From the NCBI GenBank assembly GCA_014281115.1, contig JACONQ010000005.1, forward strand, positions 2,046,001-2,110,000: a DNA stretch of 64,000 bases, given 5' to 3'. Within the stretch, counting starts at the first letter, position 1. Every line of letters starts with the position of its first letter. The notes beneath the pieces are model-generated. The model worked only from the letters and a program-made list of their open reading frames with translations. It made no database searches and was not told the DNA's origin. Source of the stretch: Laburnicola sp. R22_1. Its lineage: Eukaryota; Ascomycota; Dothideomycetes; Pleosporales; Didymosphaeriaceae. The position numbers and the translations under genes are program-made. Of the stretch, positions 1 to 11,531 are shown piece after piece.

Positions 1-29
1 TAGCCTATCCTATAAGTCTATATATAAGG

Positions 30-560
30 CTCTTTAGTAAATATTCTTTAAGTTCTTTTAGTTGTCTTTATTAGCCTTAGTAGCTAGGCGCATAAAGTTA
101 GTATTAAACATAGTTAGTAGGGTTTTACCCTATTAGCTAAGAAATAGCCTATTCTATACTTACTCCTCTACTAACTTATTATAGAAGCTTATATTTAAAA
201 AACCCTAGAATTTATTTTTAAAATAGGTTCCTTTCTCTATAAAGGCTAGTGTAGTATCTGCTATCTTATCTATTAGCCTACTTATAATATAATTAACTGC
301 GTTCCCTAGAAGGGGGTAATTTTTTTAAATTTTAGCCTTTATTGTGTATTCCTAATATTAGTAATCCTAATAGCTTTTAGAGAACAACTCTAGGTTAGGA
401 AGCTAGGGGTACTAGCACTTTAGTAACGCTTTTCTAGGCACTAGTATTACTACTATTATTTAGAAAGGGGCTAAAGGCATAGTTTTTACTCTAGCGTATT
501 ACTTTAATTAGGCAAGTTAATTAGTAATTACTCTTAGTAAGGTCTAGAGCTATTTACTAG
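30..560 (-). pseudogene. retroelement Gag remnant
   Basis: The minus-strand frame reads, with TAG/TAA taken as lost Gln/Trp codons, PNLELFSKSY near 399-370 and then a Gag-core-like stretch ending in QGKTLLTMFNTNFMRLATKA near 150-75. The pattern (a FSGS.EDY-like entry, then L..L.QG..s...f...F..la) is that of Gag from Gypsy-like LTR elements, where the protein packages element RNA. At least ten in-frame stops break it and there is no intact ORF. No zinc knuckle or polymerase is visible because the element leaves the window. Family assignment to Gypsy rather than another LTR group is by motif only. Confidence 0.5.
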
Positions 561-930
561 TGTTTTATTAAGCAACTAGTATAACTTAAAGATACTTTAA
601 GCTAGTAAGATAGCCTATAATTTATATTAGTATGTTTTAAAAGGCGCCCCCTTTTATATTCTAGGCCTCCTTCCTTCTTTAAAGAGGTGCTTAGGGCCTT
701 ATTAACTTTAGTCTTATAGATACTAGCAAACTAGCTTAATCTTTTATATACACTTTATCTTATCGTAACCTTCTATATATAGTTTCTTAGTAAGGTTAGT
801 AGTAATATCTATCTTTATAGCTTCTTGCTATTAGAGTTTAGTAACTTATTATATTAGGTAAAAGATAAAAATATTCTCTCTTTTATAAATAAACTCTAGT
901 GCTTTCTCTATTATACTTGTGTTTTTGTTA

Positions 931-1262
931 TAGGGTTAAGAAATCTTAATATCTAACTTAACTATATATTTGTTTATAGGGTTAAGAAATATTAGTGTCT
1001 AACTTAACTATGTATTTAATTATAGAATTAAGGGACCTTAGTGTCTAACTTAACTACGTGTTTGTCCTAGAGAGTTAAGGGATTTTAGTATTTAACTTAA
1101 CTGCGTATTTTGTTTATAGGGTTAAGGGATCTTAGTATCTAACTTAACTACGTGTTTGTTTATAAGGTTAAGAAATCTTAATATCTAACTTAACTATGTA
1201 TTTATTCTATAGGGTTAAGGAATCTTAGTATCTAACTTAACTGCGTGTTTATTTATAGGGTT
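931..1262. repeat. 46-47-bp tandem repeat, about 7 copies
   Basis: Seven consecutive units share GGGTTAAG...TCTTAGTATCTAACTTAACT, with starts near 931, 977, 1023, 1070, 1116, 1162 and 1209. They differ mainly by C/T and A/G changes. They lie between the LTR candidate and the Gag remnant of the edge retroelement, so they are probably its leader or the inner part of its LTR. Confidence 0.8.
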
Positions 1263-1500
1263 ATTCTTAGCGTATTAGAGAGATCTTGCAAGCTTCCCTA
1301 TTATAAGAGGTTAATTAAATTTAATATAAAAGACTTTAAACTAAAAGGTTAGAGTTGCCTAAGTAAACTTATAAATTTAATAGAGTTTAATAGTAACTCT
1401 AGCTATAGACTTATATATACTCCTGGCTTGGCAGGAGCACGGACCTAGAACTCTAAGGCAGCAGGCCGAGTAACTATAGAAGGGCGCTTAACCCCTCACA
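1263..1500 (-). repeat. candidate 5' LTR of edge retroelement
   Basis: On the minus strand it starts TGTGAGGGGTTAAGC and contains a GC-richer patch (1428-1500) and a TATATATAAG motif about 80 nt in. Its inner end is not resolved and no second LTR is in the window to define it. Confidence 0.35.
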
Positions 1501-1606
1501 GTACTATTCTTTTATATTATAGATAAAAGAGCTTTTTAAAAAAGTGTTCTACTAACTATAAAGTGCTATTTAAAGGTACACTTAGTAATAGTGCCTATAC
1601 TATTAT

Positions 1607-2845
1607 TAAAGATCTTTATTATGTAGAGATTCTAACTAAGGTTAAGTCTGCACTATACACAGAGAGAAGTAAAATAGGAGGCACTAAAATCTAGTACCTA
1701 GCACATAGTAGTAGTAATAAAATATATATAAAATAATAATAATTTGTTATTAACTTTCTTTATAGCAGTATTATTAATAGTAGTTAATAGACAGTCTACT
1801 ATCTAGTATAACTAAGTTATATATTATCTTTTAACTAGTAGACTATTAGAAAGCTATAGTGGACCTACGCAGAGTTATAACTGCAGAAGCAGTGTAAATA
1901 ATAGAATGCTTAACTATAGTTAGTTATTACGCTTACAATCTAGTAGCAGCGTAACTATAGTTTACTATATGTATAGCGTATAAAGTTTACCTTTTATAAT
2001 ATTAGGGACGCCTAGAACACTAAGTCTTTATTTCTTTATCTATTATATCTAGCAATATAATAACTTTTTAGTAACCTAATATTACGTCTAAATCTAATAC
2101 CTATAGTAACACAGCTATTATTAAATTTAGTTAGGGTATAGAGAACTAGCTAGGCAAAGTTAAGAATAATTTCTAAAGATTTAGTAACCTTATATAACTA
2201 GAAGGATTATTAAAAAGACCTCTAGAGCTTATCTTTAAGTACCCTATTAGTAATATCTTTAGGCTAATTTGCTATATTTTATGCCTCTAGATCCTAGAGT
2301 GTAGGACACTTCTTTAGTATCTAGATATTAGTAAAGACGTAGCCTTTATAATGCAATAATAGTATAACATAAAGATTATACTATAGAAGCTTAAAAATAT
2401 AACTAAAAATAAAAGTAATAAGAACTATAAGGGTAAGGACTAAAGTAAAGGGGAAAGAGAGTTTATTATAATATATAAGACGCTAAAGGCGTAGTAGTAG
2501 TATAAGAAGCTTATTAAGATAGTAGCAATTATTTAGGCTACTATTAAGGCGAAGGATTATAAGTAATAAAGGTAAGGGTAAGCAGTAGCAATAGAAGCAT
2601 AAGGAAGATAGGTAGTAGTAGCAAGGTCCTAGGTGGCGGTATACAGCTCGCTAGTTATAAGGGGAGATCTACTATAGAGAGAGAGTTAGATAAAATAGTT
2701 AGGTTAGTTACTATTATAATTATAATTATAATTATAATTGTAGTAAAAAATATTATTAAAGAAATTATTAATTACGTAACACGGTGGTTAGTTAAACAGC
2801 CGGCCTGGGATCACGTAATATTACAGATTAACTCTAGGGGAGAAG
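1607..2845. mobile_element. insertion family IB, long copy (1239 bp)
   Basis: It is flanked by a perfect 13-bp duplication CCTATACTATTAT (1594-1606 and 2846-2858) inside R1-A. Its left 150 bp (1607-1760) match, in reverse, the whole of the short copy at 13210-13391, while the rest is unique in the window. No recognisable protein domain was found. A weak plus-strand frame around 2100-2700 has many TAG/TAA codons and I could not identify it. The length of the duplication and the single shared end suggest a non-LTR (LINE/SINE-like) mechanism. Confidence 0.6.
2715..2742. repeat. (TATAAT)n microsatellite-like run
   Basis: A short run of ATAATT units inside the IB insertion. Confidence 0.6.
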
Positions 2846-2899
2846 CCTATACTATTATATAAGAGTCTTATAATACACTTTATAATAAAAAAGATATTA

Positions 2900-3860
2900 G
2901 ATACTACTAAATTAGCTAATTAAGCTATATAATATTAGCTTAAAAAGAAGCTTTATAATAATAAAAACTACTAACTTCTTTTTAATGCGTAAAAGCATTA
3001 ATAGCTTATATAGAAACCAAAAGCTTATATAGTTCTACTTTAATAATTAAAAAAGTAGTATATTATTATATCCTATTTTTATATGTTAGTTAATTAATAA
3101 AAAGTAGGCAACTAGTTAAAGGTAAAACTAATAGCGATATATAAAAGGTAGAATAAAATTAAAAATAAAATTAATTTAAAGTTCTACTAAGTAGTCTTAG
3201 CTAAGTATAAAATTATTACTAGTAAAAGAAAAAGCCCCTTTATATATTTTATACTATAAAGTTATATAAGTAAATAGATTTTTAGTTATAGTAGTATATA
3301 TAAGAAGCTCTTATATAATATATATAAGGCAGACTTAAAGAAACTTAAAGCTAATAGCTTTAAAAGTAAGGCTAATAAGAAAGAATAAAAAGACTTCTAT
3401 AATAGCGGAGGCAATATAAGTTTAACTACTAAGAAGTTAATAATAATTACTAGTAAAGACTAGTTATAAGTTTATTGTGCTTATTTATTATATACTTTTA
3501 TTAATAATTATTAATTATTATAAGCTTAGTCTTCTTACTAATTTTATTAACTATAGTAAGGATAGTATACTTAATAATAATAAGTATAAAAAGGAAATTA
3601 AAAATAATAAAAAGAAGCTTAAGGCTTATTTTTAGGGGCTACTAGATAGGTATAACTTTAAAATTATAAATAAGGATATAGACTTTAAAGGTTTTATAAA
3701 CTTTAAAGCCTTAAGTACTAAAGAGGGTTTAAATAATAAAAGGGGCTTAAGTACTAAAGAGGGCTTTAGTGCTAAAGGGGTTTTAAATAATAAGAAGGTT
3801 TTAAATAATAAAAGGGGCTTAGGTGCTAAAGGGGTTTTAAATAATAATTAGTGTATAGAA
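2900..3860 (+). pseudogene. 12-residue-repeat protein of hAT R1-A
   Basis: This is the plus-strand counterpart of the minus-strand gene at 19600-20480 in R1-B. The best-preserved part (about 3630-3850) reads LLDRYNF, then KDIDFKGF, then repeated units like KRGLSTK and EGLNNK that correspond to a 12-residue GGLGTKGVLDNK repeat. Many stops interrupt it. The function is unknown; I recognise no domain. It lies between the transposase side of the element and the side that in other copies carries the histone-like gene. Confidence 0.5.
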
Positions 3861-4442
3861 TAAAATAAGCCAGAGTTATAGTTTTACTATAGCTAATTAT
3901 TATAGTAAATAATTATATACTAGTTACAAAAGATACTATCTATAGTATTATAGTAATAAGCTAATTACTACTTAAAACTAACTTATTATTAGCACGCTAT
4001 ACGCTATATATTATTTCTAGCTAATCTTAATATTAGTTAAATACTAGTATAGTTAATATCATAGAATTTAGTTTATTCTATGCTGTTCTTAAACTACTAT
4101 TTTCTTAAATAACTATTTAACTAATTATTATATCTTTTTATTATACTAATATACTAAAGTGCTATATTAAGTGCTATACTTACTTTAGGAATTAATATAC
4201 AGTCTTATATTAATAAACTAGTTACCCTACTACTAGATACTCTTTTTAAATATAGAATCTTAGCTTTATAAACTAATAAGTTAAAAAGTAAAATAATTTA
4301 TCTTATTTAATATCCTCTTGTAGACTTTTAAAAGTTAGAGATAGAAAAAGATATTTACTATATAAAATATATAGTAGTCTAATACTTAATAGGCTAAAAA
4401 TAAATAAATTTATAACGTGTTTATAAGTGAGCGGCGCATATA

Positions 4443-6576
4443 CCGTGGGTCACCACTTCGTGCACGGCCCCACCTCGTGCACGGCCAACACCAAATCTCC
4501 CGCACTTTCAGAATCGCTTTACACCACCAATATACACCCAGTGGAGGCTGCCCTAGAGTCGTTAAAATCGCTGAAGCTTGGAGAGAAGCCTAATTATACT
4601 CAGACTGCGAAAAAGTACGGTGTTGATCGAACGTTGCTGTCGAAGCGTCACCGCGGGGTTATCGGCAGCTATGCGGAGAAAGTCGATAATATGCGCCTTC
4701 TCAACTCTACACAGGAAACTGAGCTCGTACAATATATTGATAAGCTCTGTGTACGAGGGCTACCACCTACAAGGGAGATGATACGGAATTTCGCAGCAGA
4801 AATAGCAGGAAAAGAGCTAGGAAAAAACTGGGTTGATCGCTTTATTGCGCGGCATCACATTGAGCTTGTATCTCGATGGGCATCCGGCATCGATTCCACA
4901 CGCCACAGAGCTGACTCTGCCTTCAAATACGCCCTATATTTTAAGCTCCTAGACCAGAAGATAACTCAGTACGATATCGAGGCTCGCAATATCTACAATA
5001 TGGATGAGAAGGGCTTCTTGATTGGGGTGCTGTCAAAAATGAAGCGCGTGTTCTCCCGCCATCGATATGATCACGGAGGCGTGAAACAAGCACTCCAGGA
5101 CGGCAATAGGGAGTGGATAACTACGATAGCCTGTATTTGCGCTGACGGCAGCTATCTTACGCCTGCGCTGATTGATTAGGCTGTTTCTGGCAAGATACAA
5201 GACTTATGGCTTCAAGATTTCGACCCTGCAGAGCACAAAACCTTCTTCGCCTTATCGCCCAGTGGATGGACCAACAACAAGCTAGGGCTCTTATGGCTTG
5301 AATAGGTGTTTAATCGCGAAACAAAAGCAAAGGCAAGACGATTATATTATTTACTTATCCTTAACAGCTATGGCTCACATATATCGATGGAGTTTATTAA
5401 GTTTTGCGACGACAATTGGATTCTTTTGGCCATCTATCCTCCCCACGCTACCCACACCTTGCAGCCGCTTGACGTCTGCCTTTTTAAGCCTTTATTAACT
5501 GCCTACTCAAACGAGCTCTCCGAGTTCATGTATAGCTGTTAGGGCATCTCCGCGATTACAAAAAGAGACTTCTTCCGCTTGTTCTATAAGGCCTGGCATA
5601 CAATGTTTAAGGAAAAGACAATCTTAACGGCTTTTTAAGTCACAGGGCTTTCGCCGTTAGACTTAGAGGCTATACTTAAGAAGTTTAAAATAGAGGAGAC
5701 TGAGAGGCCCTCATTAAGCGATAGTACTACTTCCGTACTCAGCGCTTTAGATTGGAGAAAGATTGAGCGATTACTGCGCCAGGTAGTGGAGGATATCTAC
5801 GATTGACGCTCCCAACAGCTAAGCCAGACGATTCACGTGATGGCTGTACAAAAACAGCTCCTCCAGCATGAAAACGAGCGACTTAGAGGGGCCTTTGTCA
5901 ATAAGAAGAAGCGCCGTTAATGTGGCAGGCCTCTATTACTTAAGGCACCGCAGGAGTATAATAGTGGAGCTATATTCTGGTCGCTATCTAAAGTTAAGGA
6001 CGCCCGCGATCGCCAAGCACAAAAGGATGCTAACAAGCAGCTACTATAACAATAGAAGTCCAAGGAGATTAAGCGTAGGGAGTAGCAGAAGCAGGAGAAG
6101 GCTACTATGCTTGAAGAGAGGCAGCGCATGAGAGAGGTGGCCAAAGAAATACGCCTTTAAGAACAGCGCGAGAAGGCCGTGCAGCGCGAAGAAGCTAGGA
6201 TCGCGCGCGAAGCCAAAAAGCAACTCCAACAAGATATACAATTCTCCAAAAAGGGTAATAGACGCCGTCAAAAGGCCTTTGCACCACCTCCTCAAGTCGC
6301 TGAGGAGACAGAGGATGTTGGTGTGGATATATCATCTGTAGTTGATGTGGTACCTACACCCGGCCCTGCCACGCGTACCCGCAAAGTACGCCTCCCACAG
6401 AGGTATCGCACGTAGTTTATCGTTACCAATCAATCAAATAGGTCCTTAAAAGCCCTCCACTAAAAAATCTCGCGATAATACAATATATATGCGACTCTAC
6501 AGCTGCAAAAGTTGTGGGTGTGGGCATCTGGAAACCGTGCACCAGGTGGGGCCGTGCACCAGGTGGTGACCCACGG
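4443..6576 (+). mobile_element. Fot1/pogo-type DNA transposon (E1), nested in TIR of E2
   Basis: A 2134-bp element flanked by TA (4441-4442, 6577-6578). The 42-bp terminal inverted repeats start CCGTGGGTCACCAC and contain CGTGCACGG twice, 17 bp apart. A few C/T mismatches separate the two ends. It differs in sequence from E2-E5 and its transposase has a Lys/Glu/Gln-rich C-terminus instead of a zinc knuckle. Confidence 0.92.
4487..6415 (+). pseudogene. Fot1/pogo-type transposase of E1, degraded
   Basis: One frame runs the whole length with about ten in-frame stops (for example at 5177, 5303, 5540, 5636, 5804, 5918) and no frameshift. Order: an N-terminal Psq-like HTH (TQTAKKYGVDRTLLSKRH), a CENP-B-type HTH (NWVDRFIARHH), then the DDE_1 endonuclease with NMDEKGFLIG (first Asp kept), LILNSYGSH (the usual Asp of LDGHGSH is Asn) and TLQPLDVCLF (third Asp kept), ending in a long charged coiled-coil-like tail. 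The Asp-to-Asn change follows a T (GAC to AAC), as RIP would give. The protein would cut and paste the element at TA. The true start is unclear: the upstream ORF reads through the TIR and the first in-frame ATG past it is at 4691. Confidence 0.9.
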
Positions 6577-6630
6577 TAAGCGAGCGGCGCACCCCACCAA
6601 CTTTTTGCGACGCGTTACCTATCAACTACA

Positions 6631-8280
6631 ATGGCTCCACCAACGCTTGTTCAATTGCCCTATAATGAGGCAAATATCTTCCTAGCTACCTCAGCTATTA
6701 AACAGAATCAAATTCAGAGTGGACGACGCGCTGCTACTATGTACAGCATCCCTGAAACTACGCTCCGGCGCCAACGCGCAGGAATCGCTGCGCGACGCGA
6801 CTGTGAGCCTAAATCAAAGAAGCTTACCAAGCTAGAAGAGGAGGTGATTGTTAAGCACATACTTGACCTAGATTCGCGAGGATTTGCGCCCACTCTAGGT
6901 GCTGTACAAGATATGGCGAATAAGCTGCTCACTAAGCGCAGCGCAGGATACGTTGGCCAGCTATAGCCTAGGAACTTTGTTAAGCAAACAGACAGCCTTA
7001 TAACGCGATTTAATTAACCCTACAATCGACAGCGAGCCCTCTGCGAGGACCTGACAGCTATACAGGTCTGGTTTGAGCTAGTAGCACGCACAAAGGCCAC
7101 CTACAGTATCTGTGATAAGGACACCTTCAACTTCGACGAGACTGGCTTTCTAATAGGTAAAATATCCTCCCAGCTAGTCGTTACTGGCTTAGAGAGGCGT
7201 GGCCGGCCAAAAGCGATCCAGCTAGGCAATCGCGAGTGGGTGACGGCGATCCACGGAATCAACGCTGCTGGGTGGGCAATCCCGCCCTTTATCATCTTTG
7301 CTGGCCAGTACCACCTCTCTGCCTGGTACGAGGGCAACAATATACCAGGTGACTGGGCTATTAGTCTTAGCGATAATGGCTGGACTACAAACGAGCTTGG
7401 TGTTGCCTGGCTATGGCATTTTATTAAGTATACAGTAGAGCGTAGAGTAGGCGCGCGTTAGCTCCTAATACTTAATAGCTATAAGAGCTACAACTCGCTC
7501 GAATTCTAGGAGATCTGCAGGGAGAACAAGATCTATACCCTATATATGCCACCACATTCGTCACACCTTCTACAGCCACTTAATGTGGGCTGTTTCTCGC
7601 CATTAAAGCGGGCGTACAGGCGCTAGGTTAAGGGCCTAATACGCAACCATATTAACTATATCACTAAGCTTAAGTTCCTACTAGCCTTCCGCGCCGCCTA
7701 CAACTAGTCAATTACAAAGGAGAATATCTGCGCAAGCTTTTAAGGCGCTAGGCTAGTCCCACACAATCTAGAGGCGGTAATATTAAAGCTTAATGTGAAG
7801 CTTCGTACGCCGTCGCCAGCAGCCCTACTAGAGGCCCTATAGGAGTCTGCAACACCAAGCAACGCGCGCGAGCTAGGCGCTTAGTCAACTCTAGTTTGTA
7901 AGCGGATCTAAAGGCATTAAGGATCCTCTCCTATATTAGTTATCTAGTCGCTTAATTAGCTTATAAGAGGGGCTAAGAGAATGGCGCATTTAATAGTGCT
8001 TATGCGCGATAAGATAGCTAGTCTATAGAGAGCAAATAAGGCAGCTATAACGCGTAAATAGTGCAAAAAGAAGCGGATCTAGAAGCGAGGCACCCTATCA
8101 AAGGTAGAGGGAGAGGAAATTATTGCTTAAAAGGCTGCTGAGCAGCAACTAGAGGGAGAAACGCGGTATAGCCAGGCGCGGTCAGATGCGAGCCGGCAGG
8201 CTTCAGCGCGCTGCACGCGCTGCAGGGAGCCTGGGCACAACTCACGTACGTGCAAGAAGGCTTCTCTAGATACTGCTTAA
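6631..8280 (+). pseudogene. Fot1/pogo-type transposase of E2, degraded
   Basis: Starts at MAPPTLVQLPYN and keeps a single frame for 549 codons with many TAG/TAA stops. It has an N-terminal HTH region (IPETTLRRQRAGI), a CENP-B-like HTH, and DDE_1 motifs NFDETGFLIG (first Asp kept), LILNSYKSYN (second Asp now Asn) and LLQPLNVGCF (third Asp now Asn). It ends with a CCHC zinc knuckle, CTRCREPGHNSRTC near 8212-8254. Two of three catalytic Asp are lost through G-to-A changes, so it cannot be active. Nearly the same gene lies on the minus strand in E5 (37127-38776), also 1650 bp. Confidence 0.93.
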
Positions 8281-8608
8281 TTTAGGATAGCTATTATATT
8301 GATAGAATATTAATGCGTTGTGAATTTATACGCTGCAAAAGGCTAAGAGACTTAGTAGAGTGCGCCGCTCGCTTATATGCGCCGCTCACTTATAAACACG
8401 TTAATCTATACTAGAACTTTTATCTTTATATAAGTATTATTTAAACTATATTCTAAAAGGGCGTAAAGTACCCCTCTAATTATCTATATATATTCTATCT
8501 TAACTACAACTATATACTATAATACCTAAGTGTTAACTTTACTAGTACTTAGCTAATTAGTACTAAGTATCTTTTTAACTATATAAGATCTTAAATATAT
8601 ATAACGTA

Positions 8609-10468
8609 CTTTGCACTCGAGTCGGACACTCTATCGAGTCGGACACTTTGCCAAGACCCTACTAAGTTCTGTACTATTCACAATGGTATAGAGTTAACAT
8701 AAACTATTTTTAATAGTCTAAATAGGCTAAACTATTTAGAATCTACTTCTATAAGCTGTCTATAGGTTTTTTTATTGTGCCCAGGCTTGCCGCAGCGTCT
8801 ACAGCGCTATTAAGCGGATTCGCCTCTATTAGTGCGCACCCTCTTCTTTGCCTTCTTGCCATCACTACGCACCCCAAAGTCCTTTAGAGTAGCCAGTTGC
8901 TGGCCCTCTTTAACTATAAGGACTCCTTCTTGCTGCAATCGCTTTCTTTTATATAATTTACGTCGTGTGGCGGTCTTATTAGCAGCTTAAAGTTTGGCGT
9001 TGCGTTTAGTTATTAATACCAAAGAATGCCCTATTATCTCAGCGCCTTTAACGAGCTTTTCCATCGCCTTAACTATATAAGTTAGGGAACTATCCACATG
9101 CCTTTGAATCCTCTGCTTAACTAGCGTCGATTGCGACCTAAGTTCTGTACTATTTCGCGAAGTTTGCGACTCCTATATACTATCGCGAATAGTACAAAGT
9201 GGAGGCGTATGTAGGCGGACGTTAAGCTGTGATATCACAGCTTCTAGGTTGTGGGGCACTAGGCCAGCACCTTGAAAGCCTCCTTTAATATTACTTTTAG
9301 TAAACGAAGCCTTAAAAGCAGTAATAAAGCAAGGCAGAAACTCGATTTTAGTGATGTGCGTGATGTGGTTGCGCATTAAATCCTTAGCTTGGCGCCTATA
9401 CGCCTTTTTAAAGGCGCGAAACAGCCCACATTAAGTGGCTGCAAGAGGTGCGACGAATGCGAGGGCATATAGAGAGTAATAATATTGCTCTTCTTGCAAT
9501 ACTGTTTGAATTCAAACAAGTTATGACTCTTATAGCTGTTAAGAATAAGCAAATATATTGTGCTAATAACACGCCTCTTTGTATGCTTATTAAAGTGCTT
9601 TAGCCACTATAGACTAAGCTTATTTGTTGTCTAGCTGTTCTTAGAGACTGCAATAACCTAATTATGAGGTAGATCCTTCTCCTTATACTAGGCGGAGAGG
9701 TGGTGCTTGCCCCCAAAGATAATAAAGGGTGGGATCCACTACCCTATTGCATTGATGCCTTGGATAACTATTGTCCACTCCCTATTGCCCTGCTGCACCT
9801 GCTTTAGCCGTCCTCGATGCTTAGAGTCTGTGACTACTGCTCTAGTCGATATTATGCCTATTATAAAGCCTGCTTTATTAAAATTATAGGTGTCCTTGTC
9901 TAGGATACTATGTTTGGCCTTTATGTTCTCTATAAGCCAGAACTAGTCTTGTATTACCTTAGGATCCTTCTGGAGAGCTCTCTTGTAGTCGTACTTTCGA
10001 TTGAACTTGACTTTAAGCTCTGGCTGGCGCTTAACAAAGTCATAAGGCCACCTCTGGCCAACTGGCTTATAGTGGCGTGCAGCCAGTAAAGAATTAGCCA
10101 TATCTTTTATAGTATTGAGCCGAGGCGGAAATCCTCGCGCGTCTAGGTCGAGTATATGCTCCACAATCGCCTGCTCCTCTCTTATAGTAAGTCTTATTTT
10201 GTTGGGTGCGCAGTCGCGTCTAAACGTCTTTCTAGCGCGTTAGTCGCTAAGTATACTTTAAGAGATATTTTAGATAGCTGCAGCGCGTCGCTAAGAGAGT
10301 GTCGCGTCTTATTTAATAGCCTAGATCGCAAGCTATATACACGCTTCTTTTAACGCTAGCAGTTTATTATATGGTTAAGGCATCGCGTTATACTATTGCT
10401 AATAGTACGTTTTAGTAGAGTCTTGGCAAAGTGTCTAACTTAATAGAGTGTTCGACTCGAGTGCAAAG
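8609..10468 (-). mobile_element. Fot1/pogo-type DNA transposon (E3)
   Basis: A 1860-bp element flanked by TA (8607-8608, 10469-10470) within R1-A. TIRs begin CTTTGCACTCGAGTC and contain GAGTCGGACACT twice at 17-bp spacing. The right copy is eroded by C-to-T/G-to-A changes. Transposase lies on the minus strand. Confidence 0.92.
8732..10383 (-). pseudogene. Fot1/pogo-type transposase of E3, degraded
   Basis: The frame starts at ATG 10383 and ends near 8732. It reads an HTH region (EHILDLDARGFPPRL), then DDE_1 motifs NFNKAGFIIG (the DET of the first catalytic site is NKA), LLILNSYKSHN (second Asp now Asn) and LLQPLNVGCF (third Asp now Asn), and a zinc knuckle CRRCGKPGHNKKTY whose last Cys is Tyr. 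A one-base loss near 9402-9406, in an A-run between CFAPLK and AYRRQ, shifts the frame; the total length is 1652 instead of the 1653 bp of E4. Many stops. All three catalytic acids are lost. Confidence 0.9.
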
Positions 10469-11136
10469 TACGTTATAGTAAGATAGGTCTATTTATACAA
10501 AGACTTTTACTTAGTATAAAAAAGCAAATAGCTATTTTATATTCTATATACTCTTTATAGGCGTTTAAACTAAACTTATATAAATAGTAATTAATAATAA
10601 CTAGTTTTTTAAATAATAAAATAACTATTCTTTTAACACTTTGTTATTTTCTTAGGTCTAATACTATAATAACTAGCTAATATAAGTTCTACTAAATATT
10701 ATGAAATAAATTTAACGCTACTAAAATAGCTATTCTTAATAATATTAGTAAAATAACTAAACTCTTTATATTACTTAACGCGTAGTTTGTAGCTAATTAC
10801 TTTAGCTTTCTAGCTATTAATAGTTACTATATTAATAACGCTTAGTAGCTTACAAAGAAGCTACTTAACTTTATACTAATATATAGTAGCTATACTAAAG
10901 TATTAATAATATTAAAAATACTATAGGTTCTTAAAAATATAAAAACTGCGTAAAAGCTTTTAGCTATTATATATAATAATACTAGTAATAATAGTATTTT
11001 AGCTTAAAGCGTCAGTATAAACTATTAAAGAAGAATATTACCTAAAACTAAACAAAAGAATATAATTCTATATCTTACTTATATTACTAATATTATAGTT
11101 TAAGATATTATTTATTACTTTAAGTTATTAGCATCT

Positions 11137-11282
11137 GGGGCTAATTTGCACATGCTCTCTCCGAACAGCCACCAAACTAGTCTTATTGCTTTACTTAATT
11201 TACTGTGTTCTTTAGCACACCTACTGCTTTTCTTCACAGTGTTATACCGTGTACCGAGAGTGCGCGAAGTCTTCTTAATTAT
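11137..11282 (-). mobile_element. insertion family IA, 146-bp copy
   Basis: Flanked by a 14-bp duplication AGTTATTAGC(A/G)TCT (11123-11136, 11283-11296) with one transition. On the minus strand it starts AATTAAGAAGACTTCGCGC and ends GTGCAAATTAGCCCC. The same start is found at 28029, 48240 (minus) and 51640. Less RIP-damaged than its surroundings. Confidence 0.75.
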
Positions 11283-11531
11283 AGTTATTAGCGTCTATTA
11301 ATCTTAACTTTAAAGACATATTAATGCAGCAATATATAAATAAAATCTAAGCGCAAATATTGATTCTAAATTTCCTTTATAAAGTATGTTAGCTATTATT
11401 ATAAAAAGTTATTATAAACTAACTAGTATATAGCTCTATGCTATTTATATTATAATTAACTAGATACTATAATAATTTAAGTAATTTCTTATAATATAGA
11501 GTAATACACTACTAAAGAAGTAATTATCTAT

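Larger units (their letters stand above)
1..1500 (-). mobile_element. LTR retroelement, 5' part, cut by window edge
   Basis: Seen: on the minus strand the order is a TG-starting terminus (TGTGAGGGG, at 1500), a TATA-like stretch near 1411-1423, a block of 46-bp tandem repeats, and a Gag-like reading frame running off the window at base 1. To the right of 1500 the sequence resumes as hAT copy R1-A, which matches R1-B in reverse, so the element was inserted into that hAT. Inferred: the 5' half of a Gypsy-type LTR retrotransposon in reverse orientation. The other LTR and the left target duplication lie outside the window, so the boundary at 1500 rests on comparison with R1-B. Confidence 0.5.
4415..8401 (+). 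mobile_element. Fot1/pogo-type DNA transposon (E2), with nested E1
   Basis: It is flanked by the target dinucleotide TA (4413-4414, 8402-8403). The left TIR begins ACGTGTTTATAAGTGAGCGG and the right end is its exact inverse. The left TIR is split at 4442 by element E1. Removing E1 and one TA copy restores a TIR of 42 bp identical to the right end and a net length of 1851 bp, exactly the length of E5. A transposase with DDE and CCHC parts fills the interior. Confidence 0.93.

Noticed and set aside
5298..6295. Several ORFs in other frames and on the minus strand
   Set aside because: Shadows of the E1 transposase, whose frame is supported by DDE_1 motifs over its full length.
6714..6932. Minus-strand ORF of 72 codons
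   Set aside because: Antisense to the N-terminus of the E2 transposase.
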